The position numbers and the translations under genes were made by a program. The notes beneath the pieces were generated by a model. That model ran no database searches. It was given only the letters and a program-made list of their open reading frames with translations, and was not told the origin of the DNA. From NCBI GenBank assembly GCA_947498985.1, contig CANMMF010000003.1, positions 434,001 to 498,000 of the forward strand: 64,000 nucleotides of DNA. The letters are read 5' to 3'. The number at the start of each line of letters is the position of its first letter. The first letter of the stretch is position 1. This document shows positions 25,209 through 33,538 of the stretch, piece after piece. The stretch comes from an uncultured Paracoccaceae bacterium (GTDB lineage: Bacteria > Pseudomonadota > Alphaproteobacteria > Rhodobacterales > Rhodobacteraceae).

Positions 25209-26186
25209 TTACTGCATCGCCTTGAAATCGTCGACGATGGCGGCGCCTTCGTCGCCGGCGCTTTCAAGCCATTCGGCGGTCATGGTCTCGCCGATGACCT
25301 TGAGCTCGTCGACCAGCGCGTCGCCCGCGCGGCCCACGGTCATGCCACCCTCTTTCAGACCGTCCAGCGTGAACTGGGTGTAGTCCTTGGAGGCCTGCAG
25401 CCCGCGTGCCTTGGCCTCTTCGGCGCAGCCGGTCACGGCGGTTTGGGTGGCCTCGTCCAAGCCGCCCCAGGCGTCGGCATTCACAAAGACCACGTTGCGC
25501 GGCAACCAGGCGTCGACCTCGTAGAAATGGGTCAGATGCTCCCAGACCTTACGGTCATAGCCGGTGGAGCCCGAGGAGATCATCGATTCCGCCACGCCGG
25601 TAGCAAAGGCCTGGCTGATCTCTGCCGCCTCGACCTGCACCGGCAGCATGCCGGTCAGCTCTGCCAGCCGGGCGGTGGCGGTGGAATAGCTGCGGAACTT
25701 GATGCCCTGCATGTCCTCGACCGAGTCCACCTCTTTCTTGAAATAGAGCCCCTGCGGCGGCCACGGCACCGAATAGAGATAGACGAGGTTCTGGTCGGCC
25801 AGCACTTCGGCGATCTTCGGCCCGGCGACCTTCCAGAGCTCTTCATGCGCATCGAAGGAGGTGGCAAGGAACGGGATGCTGTCGACGCCGAACAGCGGGT
25901 TCTCGTTCTGGTGGGCCGAGATCAGACGCTCGCCAATGGGGGCCTGCCCGGTCTGGATCGCGCGCTTGATGTCATTGCCCGCAAAGAGCGACCCGGACGG
26001 GTGTGTGACGATCTCGAGCCCGCCATCGGTGGCGGCACCGACGCAGGCGGCGAACTCGGCGGCGTTCTCGGAATGGAAATTGGTCGCCGCATAGGCCAGC
26101 GGCATATCCCATTTTTCCGCCAGAGCGGCGGTGGCGCTGACGGCGGTCAGCGCGGTGGCGGCAAGGAATTTGGTCAGTCTGGTCAT
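25209..26186 (-). CDS. TRAP transporter solute-binding protein (DctP family), second system
   Basis: A 325-residue periplasmic binding protein with a signal peptide (MTRLTKFLAATALTAVSA, cleavage near AALA before EKW). Start at 26186 is preferred over an upstream in-frame ATG because GGGA and the signal peptide begin here. The carboxylate-binding Arg is expected in MQGIKFRSYSTATARL (near residue 160). It is 47 bases after the flavoenzyme gene on the same strand and 56 before the methyltransferase. Substrate likely the acid handled by these enzymes. Confidence 0.9.
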   Translation of the reverse strand: MTRLTKFLAATALTAVSATAALAEKWDMPLAYAATNFHSENAAEFAACVGAATDGGLEIVTHPSGSLFAGNDIKRAIQTGQAPIGERLISAHQNENPLFGVDSIPFLATSFDAHEELWKVAGPKIAEVLADQNLVYLYSVPWPPQGLYFKKEVDSVEDMQGIKFRSYSTATARLAELTGMLPVQVEAAEISQAFATGVAESMISSGSTGYDRKVWEHLTHFYEVDAWLPRNVVFVNADAWGGLDEATQTAVTGCAEEAKARGLQASKDYTQFTLDGLKEGGMTVGRAGDALVDELKVIGETMTAEWLESAGDEGAAIVDDFKAMQ

Positions 26187-26233
26187 GGTCACGTCCCTGT
26201 TGGTTGGTTTGGTTTGGTAGTGATGTCCGTTCT

Positions 26234-27484
26234 TCATGCGGATCGCGCGAAGCGTGCGGGAGAATAGGGCGCCACGTCAACATTGGGTGTGCGCCCGGCG
26301 ATCATCTGCGCCAGAAGTCGCCCGGTTCTGGGCCCGCCGGTGAGCCCGACATGGTGGTGGCCGAAGCCCAGATAGGCGCCGCTCAGGCCCGGCACCTCTC
26401 CGATCACCGGGATCGAGTCGGCCGGTGCCGGGCGGTGGCCCATCCACTCGACCTCGCGCGCCCAACTGAGACCGGGGATGGCCGCGCGCACGTTGCGGCG
26501 CAGCAGATCGAGCGGCGCGCGGGAGGGGCCCGCGTCGAGCCCGCCGAATTCGACCACCCCGGCAAGCCGCAGACGGCCCTCCATCGGTGTGGCGACAAAC
26601 TTGCCCGAGGCGATCATCACCGGCGCGCGCGGCATCACCGACGGCTCCCAGAGCTCCAGATGGTAGCCGCGCTCGCTTTCCAGCGGCACCGAGAGGCCGA
26701 GCTTTTTCGACAGCGGCCCGGACCAGGCCCCCAGCGCCACAACCGCGGCGTCGCAGGGCACCGTCTCGCCATTGGCGCGGACGCCGGTGACCTTGCCGTC
26801 CCGGCGCACCAGGTCACTGACATCGGCCTTGCGGAACGTGGCGCCCAGCCGCTCGGCCTCTGCCGCGAGCGCCTTGACATAAGCACCGGGATCGGTGATC
26901 CGCCCGTGCCCGCCAAGGCAGACCGCAAAGCCGATTTTCTCCGTGAAAACAGGGTCATATTCGGAGAATGCTGGGCCTTCCAGCGTGCGCCATTCAAAGC
27001 CCGCCTGGCGGCGCAGATCCCAGCCAAAGCCATCGGCCTCGAAATCGGCGCGGCTGTTGTAGAGATAAAGGTAATCGCACGGATCGAGATAGCGCGCGGC
27101 CCCGGTGCCGTGGCTCAGCGCCTGATGATCGGCCAGGCTGTCGCCGACAATCGGAAAGAGCGCATGCGCGATGCGGGCGGTATCGGCGGCATTGGCATGA
27201 CGCAGATATTTCACCAGCCACGGCGCGAGCCGCGGCAGGTAGGGCCATTTCAGAAAGAGCGGCTGGTTCGCGTCAAAGAGCATCCGCGGCGCCTTGCGCA
27301 GCAGCCCCGGCACGGTCACCGGCACCACGGCGCAGGAGGCCAGCACACCGCCATTGCCGTGGCTCGCCCCTTCGCCGGGACCGGCGCGGTCGATCAGCGT
27401 CACCTCGTGGCCGTCGCGCAGCAGCCAGAGGGCTGTCGAGACGCCGACGATTCCTGCACCGATGATGACGACCTGTCGTCCCAT
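26234..27484 (-). CDS. FAD-dependent amino acid oxidoreductase (DadA-like)
   Basis: A 416-residue flavoprotein of the glycine oxidase / D-amino-acid dehydrogenase (DAO) fold. The ADP-binding motif GAGIVGVSTALWL is at residues 9-21, with GASHGNGGVL (FAD loop) and GHRPAPADSIPVIGEV and GHHHVGLTGGPRTGRL near the C-terminus. The ATG at 27484 is supported by AAGGACGGGACGC. It is the first gene of the minus-strand operon with dctP, methyltransferase, dctQM. It probably deaminates or oxidatively dealkylates an amino acid brought in by the TRAP system; D-amino acids are the simplest guess. Confidence 0.86.
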   Translation of the reverse strand: MGRQVVIIGAGIVGVSTALWLLRDGHEVTLIDRAGPGEGASHGNGGVLASCAVVPVTVPGLLRKAPRMLFDANQPLFLKWPYLPRLAPWLVKYLRHANAADTARIAHALFPIVGDSLADHQALSHGTGAARYLDPCDYLYLYNSRADFEADGFGWDLRRQAGFEWRTLEGPAFSEYDPVFTEKIGFAVCLGGHGRITDPGAYVKALAAEAERLGATFRKADVSDLVRRDGKVTGVRANGETVPCDAAVVALGAWSGPLSKKLGLSVPLESERGYHLELWEPSVMPRAPVMIASGKFVATPMEGRLRLAGVVEFGGLDAGPSRAPLDLLRRNVRAAIPGLSWAREVEWMGHRPAPADSIPVIGEVPGLSGAYLGFGHHHVGLTGGPRTGRLLAQMIAGRTPNVDVAPYSPARFARSA

Positions 27485-27540
27485 GCGTCCCGTCCTTTGC
27501 TGGGGCATGACGCGCAGGCTGCCACAGAGACTTTCATTTC

Positions 27541-27557
27541 GTCAACAATTTATTGAC
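27541..27557. promoter_or_regulatory. Inverted repeat between flavoenzyme operon and MarR gene
   Basis: GTCAA-CAATTTA-TTGAC has 5-base perfect arms inside an AT-rich 100-base divergent gap. It overlaps a TTGACA element (27553-27558) that could serve as a -35 box. A MarR-type dimer bound here could repress both directions. Confidence 0.4.
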
Positions 27558-27588
27558 AATTTGTCTGTGTATGCCGAAGCTGCCTGCC

Positions 27589-28155
27589 ATGAGCAAAGCA
27601 GGTCCAGATGAGGCGGGCAAGCCGGGCAGCGACGCGAAGATGGCGATGCCGTCCTTCGGGCCGGTGGTGTCTTCCGCGCATCTGGCCGAAGGCGCGTTCC
27701 CGGAGATGTCGGAGTTCGAGTTCGGCCTGATCATCGCCTCCAACGCCTTTCACCGCTGGGTGACGCGGGCGATGGCGGCGGCGGGTTATGCGGATCTGTC
27801 CTCGCTCGACGTGCTGGTGCTGCACAGCGTGTATCACCGGGACCGGCCGAAAAAGCTCGCCGATATCTGCCTGGTGCTGAATGTCGAGGACACGCATCTG
27901 GTCAGTTACGCACTCAAGAAACTGGCCCGGGCGGGGCTCGTCTCGACCGGGCGTTCGGGCAAGGAAAAGACCGCAGCAGCGACGGAGGCGGGGGCCGCGG
28001 CCTGCAACCGGTATCGCGAGATTCGCGAAAAGCTGCTGTTGCGCGGCATCGACGAGACCGGGCAAGAGCCAGATCAGGTGAGCCAGATCGCGATGTTCCT
28101 GCGGTTCATGTCAGGCCATTACGATCAGGCGTCGCGCGCGGCCACGGCGTTCTGA
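27589..28155 (+). CDS. MarR-like winged-helix regulator
   Basis: A 188-residue protein with a winged helix-turn-helix core at about residues 55-130: ADLSSLDVLVLHSV, RPKKLADICLVLNVEDTHLVSYALKKLARAGLV, then the wing STGRSGKEKTAAATEAG. This is a MarR-type regulator subgroup common in roseobacters. A start upstream at a TTG (27553) is unlikely because it would lie in the promoter palindrome; ATG at 27571 or 27589 are candidates and 27589 is used here, with no strong Shine-Dalgarno for either. It is divergent from the flavoenzyme/TRAP operon and probably controls it. Confidence 0.78.
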   Translation: MSKAGPDEAGKPGSDAKMAMPSFGPVVSSAHLAEGAFPEMSEFEFGLIIASNAFHRWVTRAMAAAGYADLSSLDVLVLHSVYHRDRPKKLADICLVLNVEDTHLVSYALKKLARAGLVSTGRSGKEKTAAATEAGAAACNRYREIREKLLLRGIDETGQEPDQVSQIAMFLRFMSGHYDQASRAATAF

Positions 28156-28204
28156 CGGCGATGCGCCGCTCGCTTGCCAGGGCAAGCATCGCCCCGCCCG
28201 CCGT
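28155..28204. repeat. Intergenic hairpin, family B copy 2
   Basis: Between the MarR and racemase genes, ACGGCG and CGCCGT (outer arms), GCGATGC and GCATCGC (28158-28164, 28186-28192), and CTTGCC with GGCAAG can fold into a nested hairpin. It shares GACGGCG and CGCCCCGCCCG with the element at 20355-20441. No U-tract follows. Confidence 0.5.
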
Positions 28205-28312
28205 CCCGTGGGTCCGGAGCGCGCTCGGCGCATTGGGGCTTTGCGGTTGCGCCATTGCGCGGCAAGGTGGCCCGGGGCGCGGCAGCGCGGATGTGACCGA
28301 AAGGGCAAGGCG

Positions 28313-29023
28313 ATGATCGCAACGGGCGGCAAGTCGATTTACGGCGCTTCGGTGGGCATCCTGATGCTCGATGCGCGCTTCCCGCGCATCCCCGGTGACA
28401 TGGGCCATGCGGGAACCTGGCCGTTCCCGGTGCTCTACCGCGTGGTGCGGGATGCCTCGCCCGACCGGGTTGTGCGCCACGGCGCGAGCGGCCTTCTGGA
28501 GGCGTTCATTGCGGCGGGGCGGGATCTTGTGGCGGACGGTGCCGACGGAATCACCACCAATTGCGGATTTCTGTCGCTCTTCCAGCGCGACCTGTCAGCG
28601 GCGCTGCTGGTGCCGGTGCTGAGCTCATCGCTCTGTCAGGTGGCGATGGTCAACCGGCTGTTGCCGCAGGGGCGGCGCGCCGGTGTGCTGACGATCTCTG
28701 CCTCGACGCTGACCCGGGCGCATCTCGACGCCGCCGAGGTGCCGGAAGACACGCCCATTGGCACAACCGAAGGCGGGCGGGCTTTCACAGCGTCGATCCT
28801 CGGGAATGCGCCGGAGCTTGATGTCGAGGCCTGCCGCGCCGACAACGTGGAGGCCGCCCGCGCGCTGCAGGCGGATGTCCCGGATCTGGGCGCATTTGTG
28901 CTGGAATGCACGAATATGGGGCCCTACGCGGCGGATATCACCGCGGCCACCGGCCTGCCGTGTTTTTCCATGCTGTCGCTGGTGGGGTGGTTTCAGTCGG
29001 GGTTGTCGCCCGCGCGGTTCTGA
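28313..29023 (+). CDS. Aspartate/glutamate/hydantoin racemase-family protein
   Basis: A 236-residue member of the Asp/Glu racemase superfamily, which epimerises acidic amino acids or hydantoins with two catalytic cysteines. Both are present: Cys84 in GITTNCGFL and Cys199 in VLECTNMGPY, each in the expected context. The ATG at 28313 has AAGGGCAAGG upstream and replaces a longer upstream ATG in low-complexity sequence. It lies downstream of the MarR gene, opposite the amino-acid oxidoreductase operon. A racemase next to a D-amino-acid-type oxidoreductase is a coherent pair, but the substrate is not known. Confidence 0.83.
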   Translation: MIATGGKSIYGASVGILMLDARFPRIPGDMGHAGTWPFPVLYRVVRDASPDRVVRHGASGLLEAFIAAGRDLVADGADGITTNCGFLSLFQRDLSAALLVPVLSSSLCQVAMVNRLLPQGRRAGVLTISASTLTRAHLDAAEVPEDTPIGTTEGGRAFTASILGNAPELDVEACRADNVEAARALQADVPDLGAFVLECTNMGPYAADITAATGLPCFSMLSLVGWFQSGLSPARF

Positions 29024-29112
29024 CGCCGCTCGGACACCCGGGCCGGCCATCCGAGGGCCTGCGGGTGGGACTCCCAAAGGCAACAGGCAGCACCCTCCGC
29101 GCGGCCTCCACA

Positions 29113-30081
29113 TCACTTGCGCGACCGCATGTCCCGCGCGCGCCGCAGGGCCTGCGGCGTCGTGCCGTGTTCAGCCCGAAACGCGCGGGTCAGCGCGCTC
29201 GGGTTCTCATAGCCGCACCGGGTCGCGATTTCGGAGACCGATGCCGCCGTAGTCTCGACCAGCCGCCGCGCCGCGCTCAGCCGCAAGGCCCGATAGACGG
29301 CACGGGGGGAGGGCGAGCCCGCACGCGCGAAATGCTGTTCCAGCGCGCGCATCCCGAGCCCCAGGCTCCCGGCGATCCCGGCAATCGGCAGCGGGCGCTC
29401 GATATTGCGGCGCATGAGCGCCACCGCCGCCGCAACCAGCTGCGCGGGGGGCGGTGCGATCTCCAGATCGGTCGCCGGCGCGCGCTCGCCATACATGAAG
29501 AGCGCGCCCACCTCGAGCGCCAGCATTGCCCCGTGCTGCGCCGCGATCAGCGACAACATCAGCTCCAGCGCGGTGACCCCGCCGCCACAGCTGAGCACAT
29601 CGCCATCCTCCACCACCCGCGCCGCGCTGACCTGCACGTCGGGAAAGGTCTCGGCAAACCGCTCAAGCTCGTCCCAGTGGATCGTCGCCCGCCGCCCGTC
29701 GAGCAGCCCCGCCGCGGCCAGCAGCCAGCTTCCGGTGTCCAGACCGATCAGCCGCGTGAACCGCCCGCGCGCCGCACGCAGGGCCCGGGCGCAGGCCGGT
29801 GTCGCGCTTTTTTCCTGCGCATAGCTCGGCATCACCATCAGCATCCCGCCGCCCGGATGTTCCGACAGCCGCGCTCGGGGTGTGACCGGCAGGCCCGACG
29901 AAGAGGCGACCGGCGCGCCATCGAGGCTCAGATGCTGCCAGCGGTAGAGCCTGCGGCGCGACAGCGTGTTGGCGGCGCGCAACGGCTCCACCGTGTTGGC
30001 CAGGCACTGGGTGGAGAAATCGGGAAAGAGCAGGATCGCCACATCGCAGGGATTGTCCGTTGCGGGCTTCGCATTGCGCAT
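29113..30081 (-). CDS. GlxA-type AraC family regulator (DJ-1/PfpI + AraC HTH)
   Basis: A 322-residue transcriptional regulator. Residues about 10-190 form a class I amidotransferase-like DJ-1/PfpI domain (VAILLFPDFSTQCLANTVEPL, VEDGDVLSCGGGVTALELML), and about 215-320 carry two AraC helix-turn-helix motifs (SVSEIATRCGYENPSALTRAF). This is the architecture of CdhR/GbdR, the Pseudomonas regulators of carnitine and glycine betaine catabolism. The start at 30081 is set by a GGAGGA site ten bases upstream. It is divergent (71-base gap) from the acyl-CoA dehydrogenase operon and is its likely activator. Confidence 0.9.
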   Translation of the reverse strand: MRNAKPATDNPCDVAILLFPDFSTQCLANTVEPLRAANTLSRRRLYRWQHLSLDGAPVASSSGLPVTPRARLSEHPGGGMLMVMPSYAQEKSATPACARALRAARGRFTRLIGLDTGSWLLAAAGLLDGRRATIHWDELERFAETFPDVQVSAARVVEDGDVLSCGGGVTALELMLSLIAAQHGAMLALEVGALFMYGERAPATDLEIAPPPAQLVAAAVALMRRNIERPLPIAGIAGSLGLGMRALEQHFARAGSPSPRAVYRALRLSAARRLVETTAASVSEIATRCGYENPSALTRAFRAEHGTTPQALRRARDMRSRK

Positions 30082-30152
30082 GATTTTCCTCCGGTTCTGC
30101 ACGACGGTGCCGCGCGATCCGCGCTTCAGTCAAGACCAACGGGAGGGCGGCC

Positions 30153-31313
30153 ATGGATTTCGGACTGAGCGACGAGCAGGAGATGATCGTCTCGACCGTG
30201 CGCAGCTTTGTCGAGCGCGAGATCTACCCGCATGAGGCGGAGGTCGAGCGTCTCGGGCAGGTGCCGCCGGAGCTCGCGCAGGAGATCAGGCGCAAGGTGA
30301 TCGATCTTGGTTTCTACGCCTGCAACTTTCCCGAAGATGTGGGCGGCGCCGGGCTCAGCCATCTCGATTTCACGCTGGTGGAGCGCGAGCTGGGGCGCGG
30401 GTCGATGGCGCTCACGCATTTCTTCGGGCGCCCGCAGAATATCCTGATGGCCTGCGATGCCGCGCAGCGCGAGCGCTACCTTCTGCCCGCGGTGCGCGGC
30501 GAGCGTATGGACGCGCTGGCGATGACCGAACCGGGCGCCGGATCGGATGTGCGGGGCATGTCCTGCAGCGCGCAGCGCGACGGCGGCGACTTTGTGGTGA
30601 ACGGCTCCAAACACTTTATCTCCGGCGCGGAACACGCGGATTTCTTTATCGTTTTTGTGGCCACCGGTATCGATGAAACCGCCCGCGGCCCAAAGAAACG
30701 CATCACCTGCTTTCTGGTGGATCGCGGTCATCCGGGCTTCGAGGTCCTGCCGGGATACCGGTCGGTGAGCCATCGCGGTTACGGCAATTCGGTGCTGAGT
30801 TTCGACAATTGCCGCCTGCCGGAAGGCCAGGTGCTGGGGGAGGTCGATGGCGGCTTTGCGGTGATGAATGACTGGCTCTACGCGACCCGGCTCACCGTGG
30901 CCACGATGAGTGTCGGGCGCGCGCGGCGGGCGTTCGATCTGGGCCTGCGCTATGCCGCCGAGCGCGAGCAGTTCGGCCAGCCCATCGGCCGGTTCCAGGG
31001 CGTGAGCTTTCAGCTGGCCGACATGATCACCGAGATCGATGCCGCCGACTGGATGACGCTGGCGGGTGCCTGGCGACTCGATCAGGGCTTGCCCGCCAAT
31101 CGCGAGATCGCCAGCGCCAAGCTCTACGCGACCGAGATGCTGGCGCGCGTCACCGACGGTGTGCTGCAGATCCATGGCGGCATGGGTCTGATGTCTGATC
31201 TGCCGGTGGAGCGGTTCTGGCGCGACGCGCGGGTGGAGCGGATCTGGGACGGCACGTCGGAAATCCAGCGCCACATCATCAGCCGCGAACTGCTGCGTCC
31301 GCTGGGGGCCTGA
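30153..31313 (+). CDS. Acyl-CoA dehydrogenase
   Basis: A 386-residue flavoprotein that removes two hydrogens from an acyl-CoA. The FAD/substrate motifs MTEPGAGSDVRG (about residues 125-136) and NGSKHFISGA are clear, as are the C-terminal RVTDGVLQIHGGMGLMSDLPVERFWRD and the flavin-contact helix. At the position of the catalytic glutamate in the MCAD/SCAD pattern YEGTSEIQ it has Asp366 (IWDGTSEIQ). Aspartate is seen in some acyl-CoA dehydrogenases, so activity is plausible but the chemistry may differ. The gene has GGGAGGGCGGCC upstream and starts the operon that holds a CoA ligase, CaiD-like hydratase and BKACE. Confidence 0.9.
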   Translation: MDFGLSDEQEMIVSTVRSFVEREIYPHEAEVERLGQVPPELAQEIRRKVIDLGFYACNFPEDVGGAGLSHLDFTLVERELGRGSMALTHFFGRPQNILMACDAAQRERYLLPAVRGERMDALAMTEPGAGSDVRGMSCSAQRDGGDFVVNGSKHFISGAEHADFFIVFVATGIDETARGPKKRITCFLVDRGHPGFEVLPGYRSVSHRGYGNSVLSFDNCRLPEGQVLGEVDGGFAVMNDWLYATRLTVATMSVGRARRAFDLGLRYAAEREQFGQPIGRFQGVSFQLADMITEIDAADWMTLAGAWRLDQGLPANREIASAKLYATEMLARVTDGVLQIHGGMGLMSDLPVERFWRDARVERIWDGTSEIQRHIISRELLRPLGA

Positions 31314-31352
31314 GACATGTCCACGCCTCGTGTTTGCGGCTCAGGTTTCCAT

Positions 31353-31429
31353 GCGTATTTGGAAAGAGAAGAAACGCGCAGGGTGGCGGCAATACGTGGC
31401 CCTTGCGCTTCTTCTCTTCTGAAATACGC
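31353..31429. repeat. Dispersed repeat family A, copies 2 and 3 in inverted orientation
   Basis: GCGTATTTGGAAAGAGAAG (from 31353) and GCGCTTCTTCTCTTCTGAAATACGC-like sequence (31405-31429) face each other across 31 bases in the gap between the acyl-CoA dehydrogenase and CoA ligase genes. Together they form an imperfect long inverted repeat that could fold in the operon mRNA. The same motif lies between ureA and ureB and upstream of hisH. Confidence 0.65.
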
Positions 31430-31465
31430 CAATGCTGCGCGGGCACCGGCGCGCGGCGGTGGCAG

Positions 31466-33538
31466 ATGACCGCGCTTGATCGCCTCTTGCGGCCGCGCCG
31501 CATCGCCGTGATGGGCGGCGGGACGTGGTGCGCCAATGTGATCCGGGAATGCCGCAAGCTCGGTTTTGGCGGCGCGCTGTGGTCGGTGCATCCGGACGCC
31601 CGGCGGATGCCCGGAGCCGACGCGTTTGCGTCGGTCGAGGCGTTGCCGGGCGCGCCGGATGCGGTGTTCCTCGGCATCAACCGCACGGCCAGCGTGAGCG
31701 CCCTCGCGGCACTTGCGGCACGCGGCGCAGGCGGGGCGGTGTGCTTTGCCTCTGGCTTTGCGGAAGCGCGGGCAGAGCTCAAGGACGGGCCTGCCCTGCA
31801 GGCCGATCTAATCCACGCGGCGGGCGACATGTGCGTATTGGGCCCCAATTGCTACGGATTTCTCAACGCGCTCGACGGCGTCGCGCTGTGGCCCGACCAG
31901 CACGGGCTGGTGCCGGTGCCGCGCGGCGTGGCGATCCTGTCGCAAAGCTCCAACCTGGCGCTCAACCTCACCATGCAGCGGCGCGGCCTGCCGATCGGGT
32001 TTCTGGGCACCGTGGGCAACCAGGCGCAGACCGATCTTGCCGGGCTCGGGACGGCGCTGCTGGAGGATGACCGGATCAGCGCGCTTGGCCTTTACATCGA
32101 AGGCATCGCCGACGCCGCGGGGTTCGAGCGCATGGCGCGGCGCGCGTTGGCGCTGGGCAAATCCATCGTGGCGCTCAAGACCGGGCGTTCGGCGCAGGCG
32201 CATGCGGCGGCGATATCGCACACGGCCTCTCTGGCCGGAAGCCGCGCCGGTGCCGAGGCGTTCCTGAGGCGCTGCGGTGTGGCTGAGGTGCGCTCGCCCG
32301 GGGCGCTGATCGAGGCGCTGAAGATCCTGCATGTCGCGGGCCCGCTGCAGGGCGACGGGATTGCCTCGATGTCCTGTTCCGGCGGCGAAGCGGCCCTGAT
32401 GGCGGATATGGGCGCGGCAAACGGCGTGGCGTTTCCGGTGCTGGATACGGCGCAGTCGGAGGGGTTGCGCGCGGCTCTGGGCCCGCGTGTGGCGCTGGCC
32501 AATCCCTTGGATTACCACACCTATGTCTGGGCGGACCGCGCCGCGATGACGGCGGTCTTTGCGGCGATGATGGCGCGCGACGGGCTGGCGCTTGGATGTG
32601 TCGTGCTCGATTTTCCGCGCGCGGACCGGTGCGATCCGGCAGAATGGCCATTGGTGGTCGATGCGGTGGAGGCCGCTTCGCGCCGGTCGGGCCGCCCGAT
32701 GGCGATCCTGTCGAGCCTGGCCGACACACTGCCCGAAGCCACGGCGCAGGAGATGATGGCGCGCGGGATCGTGCCGCTTTGCGGGTTTGCCGAAGCGCTC
32801 GACGCGATTTCGGCCTGTCTGTGGCTGGGGGCGGCGCAGCTGCCGGAGAGGTTGGTTCTGTCGGCGGCGCGACGCGGCGCGATGCCCGGCGGCTGTCCGG
32901 CGCCGGGAGTCTCCGCCCGCGTTCTGGAAGAGACAGAGGCCAAGGCGCTGCTCGCCGCCTTTGGCGTCCCGGTGCCGCGCGGTGTCAGCGCGGCGCACGA
33001 AGAGCTGGCGGCGGCGGCGGCGGAGATCGGGTTTCCCGTGGTGCTGAAAGGCCGGGGGATGGCGCATAAGACCGACGCGGGCGCGGTGCGGCTGGGGTTG
33101 CGGAGCGCCGAGGCGGTCAGGCAGGCCGCGCAAGACATGACAGGGCAGATGTTTCTGGTCGAGGCGCAGATCGAAGGCGCTGTGGCGGAGCTCTGCATCG
33201 GAGTGCTGCGCGATGACGCACATGGCTTTGTGCTGAGCCTGGCGGCGGGCGGCGTCTGGACCGAGATCCTGAACGACAGCACCAGCCTTATCCTGCCGGT
33301 AAGCGCGGACGAGATCGACGCAGCGCTCGGCGGGTTGCGCATCGCCCCTCTGCTGGCGGGGTACCGGGGCGGCGCTGCGGCGGATCGCGCGGCCCTTGTG
33401 CGCGCGGTGTGCGCCGTGCAGGACTGTGTCATGGCGCATACAGGCACGCTGGAAGAGCTTGAGATCAACCCGCTGCTCTGCCTGCCCACGGGCGCCGTGG
33501 CGGCGGATGCACTGATCAGACTGGAGGAGACGCAATGA
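31466..33538 (+). CDS. Acyl-CoA synthetase, NDP-forming type
   Basis: A 690-residue single-chain NDP-forming acyl-CoA synthetase (acetate-CoA ligase type). Domains in order: CoA-binding Rossmann (1-130, MGGGTWCANVIREC), succinyl-CoA-ligase-like flavodoxin domains (about 145-440) with the phosphohistidine His252 in AAISHTASLAG, and a C-terminal ATP-grasp domain (about 480-690; FPVVLKGRGMAHKTDAGAV, LVEAQIEG, LEELEINPLL). The ATG at 31466 replaces an upstream extension that reads the repeat. Its stop overlaps the next start by four bases. It likely activates the carboxylate entering the pathway, for example a trimethylammonio-acid. Confidence 0.88.
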   Translation: MTALDRLLRPRRIAVMGGGTWCANVIRECRKLGFGGALWSVHPDARRMPGADAFASVEALPGAPDAVFLGINRTASVSALAALAARGAGGAVCFASGFAEARAELKDGPALQADLIHAAGDMCVLGPNCYGFLNALDGVALWPDQHGLVPVPRGVAILSQSSNLALNLTMQRRGLPIGFLGTVGNQAQTDLAGLGTALLEDDRISALGLYIEGIADAAGFERMARRALALGKSIVALKTGRSAQAHAAAISHTASLAGSRAGAEAFLRRCGVAEVRSPGALIEALKILHVAGPLQGDGIASMSCSGGEAALMADMGAANGVAFPVLDTAQSEGLRAALGPRVALANPLDYHTYVWADRAAMTAVFAAMMARDGLALGCVVLDFPRADRCDPAEWPLVVDAVEAASRRSGRPMAILSSLADTLPEATAQEMMARGIVPLCGFAEALDAISACLWLGAAQLPERLVLSAARRGAMPGGCPAPGVSARVLEETEAKALLAAFGVPVPRGVSAAHEELAAAAAEIGFPVVLKGRGMAHKTDAGAVRLGLRSAEAVRQAAQDMTGQMFLVEAQIEGAVAELCIGVLRDDAHGFVLSLAAGGVWTEILNDSTSLILPVSADEIDAALGGLRIAPLLAGYRGGAAADRAALVRAVCAVQDCVMAHTGTLEELEINPLLCLPTGAVAADALIRLEETQ

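Noticed and set aside
27553-27588. TTG start for the MarR gene extending 12 codons upstream
   Set aside because: It would place the start within the palindrome and -35-like TTGACA element; no ribosome site precedes it.
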